From: Campylobacter sp.
Lineage (GTDB): Bacteria; Campylobacterota; Campylobacteria; Campylobacterales; Campylobacteraceae
Direction: 5' to 3'
NCBI RefSeq assembly: GCF_020024835.1
Contig: NZ_JAHHTD010000009.1
Coordinates: forward strand, 1-35,405
Length of the DNA: 35,405 bases
Shown: in pieces, positions 15,626 through 24,960 of the stretch
Numbering within the stretch: position 1 is the stretch's first letter
How the letters are laid out: each line of letters starts with the position of its first letter
The notes under the pieces: generated by a model
Told to the model about the DNA's origin: nothing
Seen by the model: only the letters and a program-made list of their open reading frames with translations
Database searches by the model: none
Translations under genes and position numbers: made by a program

Positions 15626-17413
15626 ATGGCTAAAAAATTCATAGATGTGATGGATACAACTTTTAGAGATGGATTTCAGTCTGTTTTTGGTGCTAGGGTT
15701 TTAATGCAAGATTTTTTTCCTGCTTTAGAAGTAGCTAAAGAGGCTGGGATTACACATTTTGAGTTTGGTGGAGGAGCAAGATTTCAAAGCTTGTTTTTTT
15801 ATTTAAATGAAAATGCTTTTGAAATGATGGATAAATTTAGAGAAATTGTAGGCCGTGAATCAAACTTGCAAACTTTAGCCAGAGGTGTTAATACCGTTAC
15901 ACTTGATACTGGTAGTAGAGAAATTATAGATTTGCATGCAAAAATGTTTGCAAAACACGGCACAACGACAATAAGAAATTTTGATGCATTAAATGATGTA
16001 AATAATTTAAAATTTAGCGGAGAATGTATCGTTAAATATGGATTAAAACATGAAATTACTATCACTTTAATGGATTTGCCTCCACAATGCACAGGAGCTC
16101 ATGATGTAGCCTTTTATGAAAGAATTTTAAAAGAAATTTTGCAAGCACAAATTCCATTTGATAGTATTTGTTTTAAAGATGCTAGTGGGACTTCTAATCC
16201 AAATAAAATTTATGAAACTATTAAAATGGCTAGAAAAAATTTGCCTCAAAATATGCATATAAGATTACATACTCACGAAACTGCTGGAGTAAGTGTAGCT
16301 TGCTATATGGCAGCTTTAGAAGCAGGTGTTGATGGTATTGATTTAGCTGTAGCACCTGTAAGTGGTGGAACTTCTCAACCAGATATTTTGACTATGCTTC
16401 ACGCTTTAAAGGGCAAAGAATTTGATCTTGGTTTAGATAGTGAGAAAATTTTAAGATATGAAGAAGTTTTAAAAGAATGTTTAAAAGATTATTTTTTACC
16501 TCCAGAAGCAACATCTGTTAATCCTCTAATTCCTTTTTCTCCTATGCCAGGTGGGGCTTTGACTGCAAATACACAAATGATGCGAGATAATAATATTTTA
16601 GATAAATTTCCAGCAGTAATTAAAGCAATGCAAGAAGTAGTAGAAAAAGGTGGGTATGGGACTTCTGTAACGCCTGTTTCACAATTTTATTTCCAACAAG
16701 CTTTTAATAATGTAATGTTTGGTCCATGGAATAAAATTGCAGAAGGTTATGGCAAAATGGTTTTAGGATATTTTGGAAAAACTCCTGTTGCTCCAGATGA
16801 AAAGGTAATTAAGCTTGCTAGCGAGCAATTAAAATTGGAGCCTACCACTAAAAGTGCGATTGATATTGCTGATGCAGATGAAACAAAAAGTTTAGCATAT
16901 GTAAAGGCTTTATTGGAAAAGGAAAATTTAGAAACTAGTGAAGAAAATATTTTCATTGTGATGGCTTGCAAGGAGAAAGGATTAGCTTTTTTAAAAGGTG
17001 AAGCTAAAATTCAAATTAGAAAAAATGAAAAAAATAAATCAGTCAAATTAAGTAGTGAAAATCAATTTACTATTTCTGTAAATGGTAATAAATATCATGT
17101 AGAAATTAATAGTGGATTTGATAAAGATGTTAATATAAAAAATACCATTAATGTAAAAGATGATATGATTAGTGGAGAAACTAAAAAATCAACCAATAGC
17201 ACTGACAACATAGTAGCAAGTATGAATGCTAATGTTTTTAAAATTATAGTAAATGCAGGAGATAAGGTTCAAGAAGGTCAGGTTGTTGCTGTGCTTGAGG
17301 CGATGAAAATGGAGATTGAGATTAATGCACCAAAAAGTGGGGAAATTTTTGAAATTTTTGTTAATACTGGTGATAGTGTCAATGAAGGACAAGTTTTAAT
17401 GAGCTATAGATAA
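15626..17413 (+). CDS. pycB: Pyruvate carboxylase subunit B (carboxyltransferase plus biotinyl domain)
   Basis: A 595-residue protein. The N-terminal carboxyltransferase TIM barrel carries DTTFRDGFQS near residue 10, FKDASGT with the expected active-site lysine, and HTHETAG as metal ligands. A linker with Lys/Asn-rich low complexity leads to a biotinyl domain with EAMKMEIEI; the biotinylated lysine is K561. In Campylobacter this subunit pairs with the separate biotin carboxylase PycA to make oxaloacetate from pyruvate; PycA is not in the window. It could also be read as an oxaloacetate decarboxylase alpha subunit, but no beta or gamma subunits are nearby and pckA follows. The start is the ATG at 15626, five bases after AAGGA, rather than the GTG at 15623. 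Confidence 0.93.
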   Translation: MAKKFIDVMDTTFRDGFQSVFGARVLMQDFFPALEVAKEAGITHFEFGGGARFQSLFFYLNENAFEMMDKFREIVGRESNLQTLARGVNTVTLDTGSREIIDLHAKMFAKHGTTTIRNFDALNDVNNLKFSGECIVKYGLKHEITITLMDLPPQCTGAHDVAFYERILKEILQAQIPFDSICFKDASGTSNPNKIYETIKMARKNLPQNMHIRLHTHETAGVSVACYMAALEAGVDGIDLAVAPVSGGTSQPDILTMLHALKGKEFDLGLDSEKILRYEEVLKECLKDYFLPPEATSVNPLIPFSPMPGGALTANTQMMRDNNILDKFPAVIKAMQEVVEKGGYGTSVTPVSQFYFQQAFNNVMFGPWNKIAEGYGKMVLGYFGKTPVAPDEKVIKLASEQLKLEPTTKSAIDIADADETKSLAYVKALLEKENLETSEENIFIVMACKEKGLAFLKGEAKIQIRKNEKNKSVKLSSENQFTISVNGNKYHVEINSGFDKDVNIKNTINVKDDMISGETKKSTNSTDNIVASMNANVFKIIVNAGDKVQEGQVVAVLEAMKMEIEINAPKSGEIFEIFVNTGDSVNEGQVLMSYR

Positions 17414-17425
17414 GGAGATAAAAAA

Positions 17426-19000
17426 ATGAAAGGTTTAGAAAATTTAGGTTTAGAAAATATCGGACAAGTTTTTCATAATCTTAGTTATGATGAACTTTTA
17501 AAGCATGAAATTCAAAATAAAGAAGGAATATGCACAAATAATGGAACTTTTAGTGTAGATACAGGAATTTTTACTGGAAGAAGTCCAAAAGATAAGTATT
17601 TTGTAAAACAAGATCCTTCTCAAAAATTTATAGCTTGGGGTAAAATTAATCAACCAATTAGCGAGGAATTATTTGAAAAACTTTTAATGAAAGCAAAACA
17701 TCAATTAAGTAATTGTGATATTTATATTCAAGATGCTTATTGTGGTGCTTCATTAAAAAGTCGTAAAGCAGTGCGTTTTATAACTCAAGTTGCTTGGCAA
17801 GCACATTTTGTAAAAAATATGTTTATTTGTCCTAAAGAGAAAGATTTAGATGATTTTAGGCCAGATTTTGTGGTGTATAATGCTTGCAAATGTGTAAATG
17901 AGGACTATGAAGAAGATAAATTAAATTCAGAAGTATTTGTTATTTTTAATATAGAAAAAAACATAGCAGTAATTGGTGGGACGTGGTATGGCGGTGAGAT
18001 GAAAAAAGGAATTTTTTCTATGATGAATTATTGGCTACCACTTGAGAATAAACTTCCTATGCATTGTAGTGCTAATGTAGGAAAAAATGGAGATGTTGCA
18101 CTTTTCTTTGGACTTAGCGGAACAGGAAAAACTACTCTTTCAACTGATCCTAAAAGAAGATTAATAGGTGATGATGAACATGGTTGGGATGATGAAGGAG
18201 TGTTTAATTTTGAGGGGGGTTGTTATGCAAAATGTATTAACCTAGATCCTAATAATGAGCCAGAAATTTATGGTGCAATCAAGCAAAATGCACTTTTAGA
18301 AAATGTAGTTTTAAGAGCTGATTTGAGTGTAGATTTTAATGATAATTCAAAAACTGAAAATACTAGAGTTTCTTATCCTATTGATCATATTTTAAATTAT
18401 GAAAAAAGTTTATGTGCTACTCATCCAAGTAATATTATATTTTTATCCGCTGATGCTTTTGGCGTATTGCCTCCTGTTAGTAAGCTTAGCAAAGAACAGG
18501 CTATGTATTATTTTTTGAGTGGTTATACAGCAAAAGTTGCAGGTACTGAAAGAGGTATAACAGAACCAGTTGCGACTTTTTCAGCTTGTTTTGGCGAAGT
18601 ATTTTTACCACTTCATCCAACTATATATGCAAAACTTTTAGGTGAAAAAATTACTAAATACAATGTGAATGTTTATTTAGTAAATACAGGTTGGAGTGGG
18701 GGTGCTTATGGTACTGGAAAAAGAATGAGTATTAAGGTAACTAGAGCTTGCATTGATGCAATTTTAGATGGTAGTATTTTAAATTGTGATTTTGAAAATT
18801 ATGACTTATTTAATCTTGCAGTACCAAAACAACTAAATGGTGTTGAAAGCAATTTATTAAATCCTATTAATGCTTGGAAAGATAAAAAAATTTATGAAGA
18901 AACTAAAGTCAAACTTGCAAAAATGTTTATAGAAAATTTCAAACGATACGAAGATGTTCAAGAGGGTGTTGAATTTAAACTAGCAGGTCCAGTATTCTAA
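17426..19000 (+). CDS. pckA: Phosphoenolpyruvate carboxykinase (ATP)
   Basis: A 524-residue enzyme that converts oxaloacetate and ATP to phosphoenolpyruvate and CO2. The ATP P-loop is G229-LSGTGKT, with FTGRSPKDKY for the oxaloacetate site near residue 50 and GGTWYGGEMKKGIFS as the PEPCK signature. Length is normal (about 520-540). AAGGAG overlapping the pycB stop is a strong ribosome binding site nine bases before the ATG, so pycB and pckA are an operon. Together they link pyruvate, oxaloacetate and PEP, which matters in an organism that grows on amino and organic acids and lacks phosphofructokinase. The run of six Gs at 18214-18219 is too short to be a credible switch. Confidence 0.98.
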   Translation: MKGLENLGLENIGQVFHNLSYDELLKHEIQNKEGICTNNGTFSVDTGIFTGRSPKDKYFVKQDPSQKFIAWGKINQPISEELFEKLLMKAKHQLSNCDIYIQDAYCGASLKSRKAVRFITQVAWQAHFVKNMFICPKEKDLDDFRPDFVVYNACKCVNEDYEEDKLNSEVFVIFNIEKNIAVIGGTWYGGEMKKGIFSMMNYWLPLENKLPMHCSANVGKNGDVALFFGLSGTGKTTLSTDPKRRLIGDDEHGWDDEGVFNFEGGCYAKCINLDPNNEPEIYGAIKQNALLENVVLRADLSVDFNDNSKTENTRVSYPIDHILNYEKSLCATHPSNIIFLSADAFGVLPPVSKLSKEQAMYYFLSGYTAKVAGTERGITEPVATFSACFGEVFLPLHPTIYAKLLGEKITKYNVNVYLVNTGWSGGAYGTGKRMSIKVTRACIDAILDGSILNCDFENYDLFNLAVPKQLNGVESNLLNPINAWKDKKIYEETKVKLAKMFIENFKRYEDVQEGVEFKLAGPVF

Positions 19001-19025
19001 AAAGAGTTTAAACTCTTTTTAGAAT
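18994..19025. terminator. Perfect 32-base palindrome, bidirectional terminator of pckA and the HIT gene
   Basis: The 16-base arm attctaaaaagagttt is followed without a gap by its exact reverse complement. In RNA it would form a 13-14 bp stem with a small loop, ending in a U-run in either direction. It contains both stop codons: pckA TAA at 18998-19000 and the HIT gene TAA at 19019-19021 on the minus strand. Confidence 0.85.
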
Positions 19026-19384
19026 AGTGATTTTGGATTGACTTGATTGTCTTTATTTTTTGGGAGTTCAAATCCACCTAACATATGAAAATGTAAATGA
19101 AATACTTCTTGCCCGCTATGTTTTCCACAATTTGTTATTAGTCTATATCCACTTTTATCAAGTCCTAATAATACTGCTAATTCTTGAATGAATTTTGTCA
19201 TTTCACACATTATTTCAGGATTTAATTCTTGAAAATTTTCAAAATGTTCTTTTGGGATAATTAGAATATGTATAGGTGCTTTAGGATTAATATCATGAAA
19301 TGCTAAGAATTTCTCGCTTTCTAAAACCTTATTAGCTGGAATTTTTCCTTCTACTATAAGTTCAAAAATAGTTTTTTCTCTCAT
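19019..19384 (-). CDS. HIT-family (histidine triad) nucleotide-binding protein
   Basis: A 121-residue Hint-like protein. The histidine triad is H96-L-H98-F-H100-M-L near the C-terminus, and the N-terminal FLAFHDINPKAPIHILIIPKEH matches the nucleotide-binding half of the fold. Family members hydrolyse purine phosphoramidates and AMP-lysine; the physiological substrate is usually unknown. The ATG has AGGA eight bases upstream. It is divergent from pheS and convergent with pckA, sharing the palindromic terminator. Confidence 0.94.
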   Translation of the reverse strand: MREKTIFELIVEGKIPANKVLESEKFLAFHDINPKAPIHILIIPKEHFENFQELNPEIMCEMTKFIQELAVLLGLDKSGYRLITNCGKHSGQEVFHLHFHMLGGFELPKNKDNQVNPKSLF

Positions 19385-19470
19385 TATTTTTCCTTTTTTA
19401 GTTTGATTTTTTGCTAAGTTTAAATAATTTTACATTAGAATATTTTTAAAAAATTATTTGGAGCAAAAAA

Positions 19471-20466
19471 TTGCAAAAAAATATAATATCACAAATTAAT
19501 TCTGTAAATACTTTAGTAGAGCTTGAAGATTTAAGAGTTCGTATTTTAGGCAAAAAAGGGATTTTAACCTTAGAATTTGCTAAATTAAGAGATTTACAAG
19601 GTGAAGAAAAAAAAGAGTTTGCTAGTAATTTAAATAAAATAAGAGATGAATTTAATTATATGTATCAAGCAAAACTTAAAGGATTAGAAGAAGAAGCTTT
19701 AGATGAAAAAATGAAGCAAAATATACAAGAATTTAGTTTTTTTGATGAAATTTCAAATTCAGGTGCTTTGCACCCAGTTGCTTTTACTATGGATAAAATT
19801 ATAGAGTATTTTAGTGCTCTAAATTTTAGTATAGAAAAAGGTCCATTGATAGAAGATGATTTTCATAATTTTGAGGCTTTAAATTTACCACAAAATCATC
19901 CTGCTAGAGATATGCAAGATACTTTTTATTTTGAAGATAAAACTTTACTTAGGTCGCAAACTTCTCCAGTGCAAATTAGAACTATGCTTGCGCAAAAACC
20001 TCCCATTAGAATGATAGCACCAGGTGCAGTTTTTAGAAGAGATTTTGATATTACACATACTCCTATGTTTCATCAAGTGGAAGGACTTGTAGTTGAAGAA
20101 GGTAATAAAATTAATTTTGCAAATTTAAAGGATATGTTAGAAAATTTCTTAAAATATATGTTTGGCGATGTAAAAGTGCGTTTTCGACCAAGTTTTTTTC
20201 CATTTACAGAGCCTTCAGCTGAAGTTGATATTTCTTGTGTGTTTTGTAAAGGCTGTGGATGTAGAGTTTGCAAACAAACGGGTTGGTTGGAAGTTTTAGG
20301 TTGTGGAGTGGTTGATCCTAATGTTTATAATTTTGTCGGCTACAAAGATGTTAGTGGATATGCGTTTGGTTTAGGTGTGGAGCGTTTTGCTATGCTTTTG
20401 CATAAAATTCCTGATTTACGTTCTATGTTTGAGGGTGATTTGAGATTATTGGAGCAATTTAAATGA
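19471..20466 (+). CDS. pheS: Phenylalanine-tRNA ligase alpha subunit
   Basis: A 331-residue catalytic subunit of the alpha2-beta2 enzyme that charges tRNA-Phe. The N-terminal coiled coil (about 1-85) is followed by the class II core: motif 2 around FRRDFDITHTPMFHQVEGL, the FRPSFFPFTEPSAEVDISC segment, and motif 3 GLGVERFAML near the end. The start is a TTG at 19471 with GGAG seven bases upstream; no ATG fits. A TAGAAT at 19436-19441 is a candidate -10 box in the divergent gap. The stop overlaps the pheT start (ATGA). Confidence 0.97.
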   Translation: MQKNIISQINSVNTLVELEDLRVRILGKKGILTLEFAKLRDLQGEEKKEFASNLNKIRDEFNYMYQAKLKGLEEEALDEKMKQNIQEFSFFDEISNSGALHPVAFTMDKIIEYFSALNFSIEKGPLIEDDFHNFEALNLPQNHPARDMQDTFYFEDKTLLRSQTSPVQIRTMLAQKPPIRMIAPGAVFRRDFDITHTPMFHQVEGLVVEEGNKINFANLKDMLENFLKYMFGDVKVRFRPSFFPFTEPSAEVDISCVFCKGCGCRVCKQTGWLEVLGCGVVDPNVYNFVGYKDVSGYAFGLGVERFAMLLHKIPDLRSMFEGDLRLLEQFK

Positions 20467-22793
20467 TTATTAGTAAAAATTGGTTAGATGAGTGGATTGA
20501 TTTAAGTGGCATTTCTACACAAACTATTATTAGTACTTTAAATTCTATAGGCTTAGAAGTTGATAATTTTAAAAATGTAAAAGCTCCAGATGGAGTGGTA
20601 GTAGGTAAAATTTTAGAAAAAATTAAGCATGAAAATTCAGATAAATTAAATGTTTGTAAAGTTGATGTTGGAAATGAAATTTTGCAAATTGTATGTGGGG
20701 CTAAAAATGTTGAAGAAGGTCAATTTGTAGCAGTTTCTTTAGTCGGTGCTTTATTGCCTAATGATATTAAGATTAAACCAGCAAAATTAAGAGGCGTAGA
20801 ATCTATGGGAATGATATGCTCATCTAGTGAATTAGGTTTTGGAAAAAGCAACGAAGGAATTATGATTTTAGATGAGAGTATGGGAGAATTGATTCTTGGT
20901 AAATCTCTTAATGAATATGAGCTATTTAATGATGAAATTATTGAGATAGAAATTACTCCAAATCGTGGTGATTGTTTAAGCTTGTATGGTGTTGCACGAG
21001 ATTTAAGCACAGCTTTAGATTTAAATTTAAAAGAAATAAATAATTTAAAAGAAAATGAAAATAGTGTTGGCATAGGAAGAATTTTAAGTGTTAAAAATCA
21101 TACTAAATTAGATGGATTATTTGCGTATAAGGCTTTAGAAATTAAAGAAAAATTTCAACTTAGTATAGTAGTGCAAATTCGTTTAGCATTGACACAAAAA
21201 TACAAAAATAATTTAATTGAAAATCTTTTATCATATAGTACTTATGCTACTGGAGTAATTTTTAATGCGTATGATTTTCATAAACTTTGTAAAGAATGTC
21301 AAGTTGATAAAAAAATTATTTTAGAAATAAAAGTCCAAGAACACGGAGAATATGCTATTTATTATGATGATAAATTAATTTCTTTAGCTGGAATTGAACA
21401 AAAAGATGAATTTAAAATTGACGATGATAGCAAGATTGTTATTATCGAGGCAAATTACACTCATCCATATGTTATTGCTAATGCTTTAGCTTATTATAAA
21501 AATAAAAATGATATGAATTATCATACCTCAAGGGGTAGCGAACCTAAACTTTCTTTAGGTATAGATTATTTATTAAATGAGTGTTTAAAAATAGAACAAA
21601 TTAGTGTTTTTTCAGGAGTTCAACAAGTATTTAGTGAAATAGATGAGAAAATTATAGGAATTTTCACAAGTGATATTGATAAAATTATTGGTATGCCAAT
21701 AGATAAAAATATTTTAGTTAAAATTTTAAAAAAATTAGGTTTTGAAATTTCTGTTATTAATGATGAGCAAATTAATGTAAAAATTCCTTTACATCGAAGT
21801 GATATAACTAATATTGCCGACATTAGTGAAGAAATTTTAAGAATGATAGGTATTGATAATATTCCTTCAAAAGCTTTAGAATTTAAAGAAAAAAATCGCT
21901 TAAATAAAATTTATTTTGACTATCAAGAACTTAAAAATTTGAGATTAAAAGCTAGTCATAATGGGTATTTTGAAAGCATACATTATGTTTTAGATAATGA
22001 AGAAGAATTAAATACTTTAGGTTTTAAGTGTATTAAAAATAAATTAATTAATCCTATAACAAGCGAGCTTAACACTTTAAGAAGCACTTTGATTAATCAT
22101 CTTTTAAATGCAGTTAGTTTTAATCTTAAAAATTCTAAAAAGAAGATTAAGCTTTTTGAATGTGGTAGTATTTTTGATGAGCATTCTATTGAGCATTCTA
22201 AATTTGCTATGATTTATTGTGGTTTTAAAGAAGAGCCAAAAATTTCAAATCAAGCAAAGCCGGCAATGATTGATTTTTATACTTTTTTGACTGAACTTAA
22301 AAGTATTATAGGGGAATTTAGTATGCAAAAATCCCATTATAATTTTTTAAATCCATATGAACAAGCTGCAGTTTATAAAAATGGCAAGCATATAGGTTTT
22401 GTTGGAAGAGTGCATTTGAGTATTGAAAATAAGAGAGATTTAATAAAAACTTATGTGTGTGAATTTGATGTTGAAGACTTAAAGCAAGATTTAAAAATTG
22501 TTAAAAAGTATTCTAAATTTCCTTCTGTAAGTAGAGATTTAAGTATTATGATTCCCAAAGGATTTGAATATGATAAAATCAAAAAAGCTATTATTAAACT
22601 AGATATAGATATTTTAGAAAGCTTTAAGGTAGTGGATTTATATACTGATGAGTCTTTTGGAGATTTTTATAGTTTGACAATTAATTTTATATTTAGGAAT
22701 TTTGAAAAGACCTTAGAAGATAGTATTGTCATAGAACAAACTAATAAGATTTTACAAACTTTAAATGAAAATTTTGGATTAAAGCTTAGATGA
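20463..22793 (+). CDS. pheT: Phenylalanine-tRNA ligase beta subunit
   Basis: A 776-residue subunit with the normal order of domains: an EMAP-type tRNA-binding domain (about 40-150, with the ARKLRGVESMGMICS-type stretch), TPNRGDCLSLYGVARDLS, the B3/B4 editing region, a B5 domain (about 400-475) and a C-terminal FDX-ACB anticodon-binding domain with FPSVSRDLSIMIP. It lacks catalytic class II residues, as expected. Length fits (about 770-800). It overlaps pheS by four bases and aroA by four bases, so pheS-pheT-aroA-ispH form one overlapping block. Confidence 0.97.
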   Translation: MIISKNWLDEWIDLSGISTQTIISTLNSIGLEVDNFKNVKAPDGVVVGKILEKIKHENSDKLNVCKVDVGNEILQIVCGAKNVEEGQFVAVSLVGALLPNDIKIKPAKLRGVESMGMICSSSELGFGKSNEGIMILDESMGELILGKSLNEYELFNDEIIEIEITPNRGDCLSLYGVARDLSTALDLNLKEINNLKENENSVGIGRILSVKNHTKLDGLFAYKALEIKEKFQLSIVVQIRLALTQKYKNNLIENLLSYSTYATGVIFNAYDFHKLCKECQVDKKIILEIKVQEHGEYAIYYDDKLISLAGIEQKDEFKIDDDSKIVIIEANYTHPYVIANALAYYKNKNDMNYHTSRGSEPKLSLGIDYLLNECLKIEQISVFSGVQQVFSEIDEKIIGIFTSDIDKIIGMPIDKNILVKILKKLGFEISVINDEQINVKIPLHRSDITNIADISEEILRMIGIDNIPSKALEFKEKNRLNKIYFDYQELKNLRLKASHNGYFESIHYVLDNEEELNTLGFKCIKNKLINPITSELNTLRSTLINHLLNAVSFNLKNSKKKIKLFECGSIFDEHSIEHSKFAMIYCGFKEEPKISNQAKPAMIDFYTFLTELKSIIGEFSMQKSHYNFLNPYEQAAVYKNGKHIGFVGRVHLSIENKRDLIKTYVCEFDVEDLKQDLKIVKKYSKFPSVSRDLSIMIPKGFEYDKIKKAIIKLDIDILESFKVVDLYTDESFGDFYSLTINFIFRNFEKTLEDSIVIEQTNKILQTLNENFGLKLR

Positions 22794-24076
22794 GAATTTT
22801 TCCTATACCTTCTTTTATGGCAACATTTGAAAATATAGCATCTGATAAATCTATATCTCATCGTTGTGCAATTTTTTCTTTACTTACTAATGATACTTGC
22901 AAGATAAGAAATTATCTTAAAGCACAAGATACATTAAATACTTTAAAGATTATTACTTTGCTAGGTGCTAAAGTTAGAAGTGATGAAAATTACATTTATA
23001 TTACTCCACCAAAAAAAATTCAATCTCCCAATGAAGTATTAGATTGTGGAAATTCTGGCACTTCAATGAGACTTTTTATAGGGTTATTAAGCTCTATTGA
23101 AAATGAATTTTTTGTATTAAGTGGCGATAAGTATTTAAATGCTAGACCAATGCAAAGAGTATGCAGACCATTGCAAAATATTAATGCTAAAATTTATGGA
23201 AGAAATGAAGCAAATTTAGCTCCTATTTGCATTGAAGGGGTTAAAATTGATAATTTTAATTACAAGAGCGATATAGCATCTGCTCAAGTAAAAACAGCTA
23301 TGATATTAGCAGCTTTAAATGCAAAAGATAAATGCTATTTTGAGGAGGTAGAGCTTTCAAGAGATCATAGTGAGATAATGCTTGCTAAAATGGGTGCAGA
23401 TATTAAAAAAATAAATGATTTAGAAACTAAAATTCAAATAATGCCTTTAAAAAATAAGCTTAAACCTTTTGAGATTTACGTGCCCAATGACCCATCATCA
23501 GCCTTTTATTTTGCAATAGCTGCTTGTATTTTACCTAACTCTAAAGTTATTTTAAAAAATATTGTATTAAATAAAACTCGCATAGAGGCATTTAAAATTT
23601 TAGAAAAAATGGGTGCGAATATTTTTTATATTCAAACTGCAAATGACTATGAAAATGTAGGAGAAATTTGTGTTGAAAGTTCCTGCTTAAATGGTGTTAT
23701 AGTAAATAAAAATATAGCTTGGCTAATAGATGAAATTCCTGCACTTGCTATAGCTTTTGCGTGTGCAAATGGCAAAAGTATTATACAAAATGCTAAAGAA
23801 CTTCGTGTAAAAGAAAGTGATAGGATTAAAGCTATAGTTTTAAATTTGCGAAAATGTGGAGTAAAAATAAAAGAATTTGAAGATGGTTTTGAGATTGAAG
23901 GTGGTGTATCTAATGGTGCTAAAATAGAAAGCTTTGGTGATCATCGTATAGCAATGTCTTTTTTGATTTTGGGGTTAAAATATGGAATGGAAGTAGATGA
24001 TTGTGATTGTATTCAAACTTCTTTTCCAAATTTTATAAATATGTTAAAACAAATGGGGGCTAAATTTGGAGATTGA
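22790..24076 (+). CDS. aroA: 3-phosphoshikimate 1-carboxyvinyltransferase (EPSP synthase)
   Basis: A 428-residue shikimate-pathway enzyme that joins PEP and shikimate-3-phosphate. The signatures are LDCGNSGTSMRLFIGLL near residue 84, NARPMQR, and ELRVKESDRIKAI with the catalytic lysine and glutamate near residue 343. The N-terminal lysine for substrate binding is in SDKSISHR. Length is normal. The ATG overlaps the pheT stop (ATGA), and the C-terminal codons overlap ispH by 11 bases. Confidence 0.97.
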   Translation: MRIFPIPSFMATFENIASDKSISHRCAIFSLLTNDTCKIRNYLKAQDTLNTLKIITLLGAKVRSDENYIYITPPKKIQSPNEVLDCGNSGTSMRLFIGLLSSIENEFFVLSGDKYLNARPMQRVCRPLQNINAKIYGRNEANLAPICIEGVKIDNFNYKSDIASAQVKTAMILAALNAKDKCYFEEVELSRDHSEIMLAKMGADIKKINDLETKIQIMPLKNKLKPFEIYVPNDPSSAFYFAIAACILPNSKVILKNIVLNKTRIEAFKILEKMGANIFYIQTANDYENVGEICVESSCLNGVIVNKNIAWLIDEIPALAIAFACANGKSIIQNAKELRVKESDRIKAIVLNLRKCGVKIKEFEDGFEIEGGVSNGAKIESFGDHRIAMSFLILGLKYGMEVDDCDCIQTSFPNFINMLKQMGAKFGD

Positions 24077-24893
24077 GTTAGCAAGTAGCTATGGATTTTG
24101 CTTTGGAGTAAAAAGAGCAATTAAAAAAGCAGAGCAAATTAAAGATGCAGTTACTATAGGGCCTTTAATTCATAATAATGAAGAAATTACTCGTTTGTGG
24201 AAAAATTATAATGTTAAAACTTTACGTGATATTAACGAATTAAAAAATGAAGAAAAGGCTATCATTAGAACACATGGTATCACAAAACAAGACTTAGAAG
24301 AGCTAAAGAGAAAAGATATAGAGATTTTTGATGCAACTTGCCCTTTTGTTACTAAACCTCAAAAAATTTGTGAGCAAATGAGTAGCGAGGGTTATGAAAT
24401 TATTATTTTTGGAGATGAAAATCATCCTGAAGTTAAGGGTGTGAAAAGTTATGTGAGCACAAAAGCTTATGTGATACTTGATGAAAAAGAATTAATTGAT
24501 ATAAAATTACCTTCTAAAGTAGCCGTAATTTCACAAACTACAAAAAAAGTTGAAAAATTTATGGATATAGTAAATTTTTTAATGCTCAAAGTTAAAGAAG
24601 TAAGAGTTTTTAACACAATTTGCGATGCGACTTTTAAAAATCAAGAAGCTATTAATGAACTTGCTAAAAAAAGTGATGTGATGATTATAGTTGGCGGTAA
24701 AAATTCAGCTAATACTAAACAATTATTTTTGATAGCTAAAAATTATTGTGAAGATAGTTATTTAATAGAAAATGAAAAAGAAATTCAAAGAGAGTGGTTT
24801 GTTAATAAAAAACAATGTGGAGTAAGTGCAGGTGCTTCAACACCTGATTGGGTTATAAATTTGGTATTAGAAAAAATAAAGGAATATGCTTAA
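24066..24893 (+). CDS. ispH: 4-hydroxy-3-methylbut-2-enyl diphosphate reductase
   Basis: A 275-residue 4Fe-4S enzyme, the last step of the MEP isoprenoid pathway (HMBPP to IPP and DMAPP). The three cluster cysteines are C12 (SYGFCFGVKRAI), C92 (DATCPFV) and C186 (NTICDAT). The conserved SAGASTPDW motif is near the end. The start is a TTG at 24066, 11 bases inside aroA; it is chosen because it gives the family-typical start ME-IELASSYGFCFG. The pathway's preceding enzyme, IspG, is encoded at the far end of this window. Confidence 0.96.
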   Translation: MEIELASSYGFCFGVKRAIKKAEQIKDAVTIGPLIHNNEEITRLWKNYNVKTLRDINELKNEEKAIIRTHGITKQDLEELKRKDIEIFDATCPFVTKPQKICEQMSSEGYEIIIFGDENHPEVKGVKSYVSTKAYVILDEKELIDIKLPSKVAVISQTTKKVEKFMDIVNFLMLKVKEVRVFNTICDATFKNQEAINELAKKSDVMIIVGGKNSANTKQLFLIAKNYCEDSYLIENEKEIQREWFVNKKQCGVSAGASTPDWVINLVLEKIKEYA

Positions 24894-24921
24894 AATTAAT
24901 TAAGTTTAAAGAAAACAATAT

Positions 24922-24927
24922 TATAAT
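24922..24927 (+). promoter_or_regulatory. -10 box of the rpsA promoter
   Basis: TATAAT within caatattataatc, 33 bases before the rpsA ATG, in the 67-base gap after ispH. The ribosome binding site AAGGA is at 24951-24955. Confidence 0.6.
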
Positions 24928-24960
24928 CTACAATTAAAAAATCTAAAATAAAGGACCACG

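Noticed and set aside
15799..16092. 97-residue antisense frame in pycB
   Set aside because: Shadow of the carboxyltransferase domain, no ribosome binding site.
18214..18219. Run of six Gs in pckA as a possible phase switch
   Set aside because: Too short for frequent slippage in Campylobacter, and loss of PckA by switching would be unlikely for a core enzyme.
20720..21073. 117-residue antisense frame in pheT
   Set aside because: Shadow of the tRNA-binding domain region; composition typical of antisense frames in this genome.
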